Of a DNA stretch of 64,000 nt, positions 63,549 through 64,000 are shown piece by piece (within the stretch, counting starts at the first letter, position 1; each line of letters begins with the position of its first letter). The stretch is from assembly GCF_001457415.1 (NCBI RefSeq), contig NZ_LN881721.1:491182-555181 (forward strand). Reading direction: 5' to 3'. The position numbers and the translations under genes were made by a program. Below the pieces are notes generated by a model. It was given only the letters and a program-made list of their open reading frames with translations, was not told the DNA's origin and did no database searches. This stretch comes from Gorillibacterium timonense (GTDB taxonomy: Bacteria > Bacillota > Bacilli > Paenibacillales > NBRC-103111).

Positions 63549-63573
63549 CCTTTGAAAACTGAACAACGAGTGG
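63549..63573 (+). promoter_or_regulatory. rrn leader antitermination (boxA-like) element
   Basis: The CCTTTGAAAACTGAACA sequence in the leader is typical of Bacillales rrn leaders just before the 16S. Confidence 0.6.
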
Positions 63574-63665
63574 TAAGGACGCGACTTTCGGACTTCGGTT
63601 CGGAAGGAGCACAAACAAACACGCAAGTGTTAAGTAATGAGCATAAGTGAAACGATCTATAAACT

Positions 63666-64000
63666 TTTATGGAGAGTTTGATCCTGGCTCAGGACGAACG
63701 CTGGCGGCGTGCCTAATACATGCAAGTCGAGCGGAGTTTACTTGAATCTTCGGATGACGGTAAGCTTAGCGGCGGACGGGTGAGTAACACGTAGGCAACC
63801 TGCCCTCAAGACTGGGATAACCTCCGGAAACGGAAGCTAAGACCGGATACGTTCTTTCTGCCGCATGGTGGGAAGAAGAAAAGCGGAGCAATCTGCTACT
63901 TGAGGATGGGCCTGCGGCGCATTAGCTAGTAGGTGAGGTAATGGCTCACCTAGGCGACGATGCGTAGCCGACCTGAGAGGGTGAACGGCCACACTGGGAC
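63666..64000 (+). rRNA. 16S ribosomal RNA, 5' part (cut by window edge)
   Basis: Begins with GGAGAGTTTGATCCTGGCTC and continues with GACGAACGCTGGCGGCGTGC, AGTCGAGCG and GGCGGACGGGTGAGTAACACG. The visible 335 bases include the V1-V2 regions. The V1/V2 sequence is consistent with Paenibacillaceae. The rest of the operon lies beyond the window. Confidence 0.98.

Overview
The window looks like chromosome of a moderately high-GC Paenibacillaceae (Paenibacillus or a close relative). The signs are Bacillus-type Shine-Dalgarno sites with frequent TTG/GTG starts, sporulation genes (spo0F, bofA, CotF-type coat proteins, a PAS sensor kinase of sporulation-kinase type), S-layer-homology proteins, a large Bacillus-type SRP RNA, and a Firmicutes-like 16S rRNA at the right edge. 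Genes read in both directions, and most convergent pairs are separated by strong bidirectional hairpin terminators.

Left part (1-27 kb) is mixed accessory and housekeeping sequence: a SWIM zinc-finger gene coupled to a probable SNF2 helicase (edge-truncated), GNAT acetyltransferases, hemerythrin, rhodanese, an AT-rich island at about 4.7-6.6 kb carrying one membrane-anchored protein of uncertain function between two decayed gene remnants, a MerR/carboxymuconolactone decarboxylase pair with a textbook 19-bp-spacer MerR promoter, a tiny protein that is 43 percent methionine, two ECF sigma/anti-sigma-like gene pairs, two secreted SLH proteins, glycerol dehydrogenase, a PadR-regulated alpha/beta hydrolase, exonuclease III, an amino-acid-oxidase-like flavoprotein and a CotF-type coat pair.

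Middle part (27-47 kb): a compact minus-strand operon (HAD phosphatase, glutathione peroxidase, alkyltransferase-like protein, YneQ-like protein), a degenerate 5TMR-type histidine kinase lacking its phospho-acceptor His, a divergent PAS-XRE regulator, an ArsR-type regulator with a two-subunit ABC exporter operon and a perfect inverted-repeat operator, an NlpC/P60 hydrolase behind a clear cyclic-di-AMP (ydaO-type) riboswitch, an M1 metallopeptidase, YwhD, a class A penicillin-binding protein, YwiB and a subtilisin-like protease without signal peptide.

Right part (47.9-64 kb) is conserved core: rpoE(delta)-pyrG, spo0F, fbaA, murA, rho, a radical SAM gene, rpmE, then the SRP RNA, a sensor kinase, dnaX, ebfC, recR, yaaL, bofA and the start of an rRNA operon. 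pyrG keeps the GGGC initiation site plus attenuator known from Bacillus subtilis CTP sensing; spo0F has a sigma-H promoter; Rho carries an unusual 164-residue Ala/Thr/Ser/Pro-rich C-terminal extension. No CRISPR array, intact insertion sequence, prophage or tRNA gene was seen.
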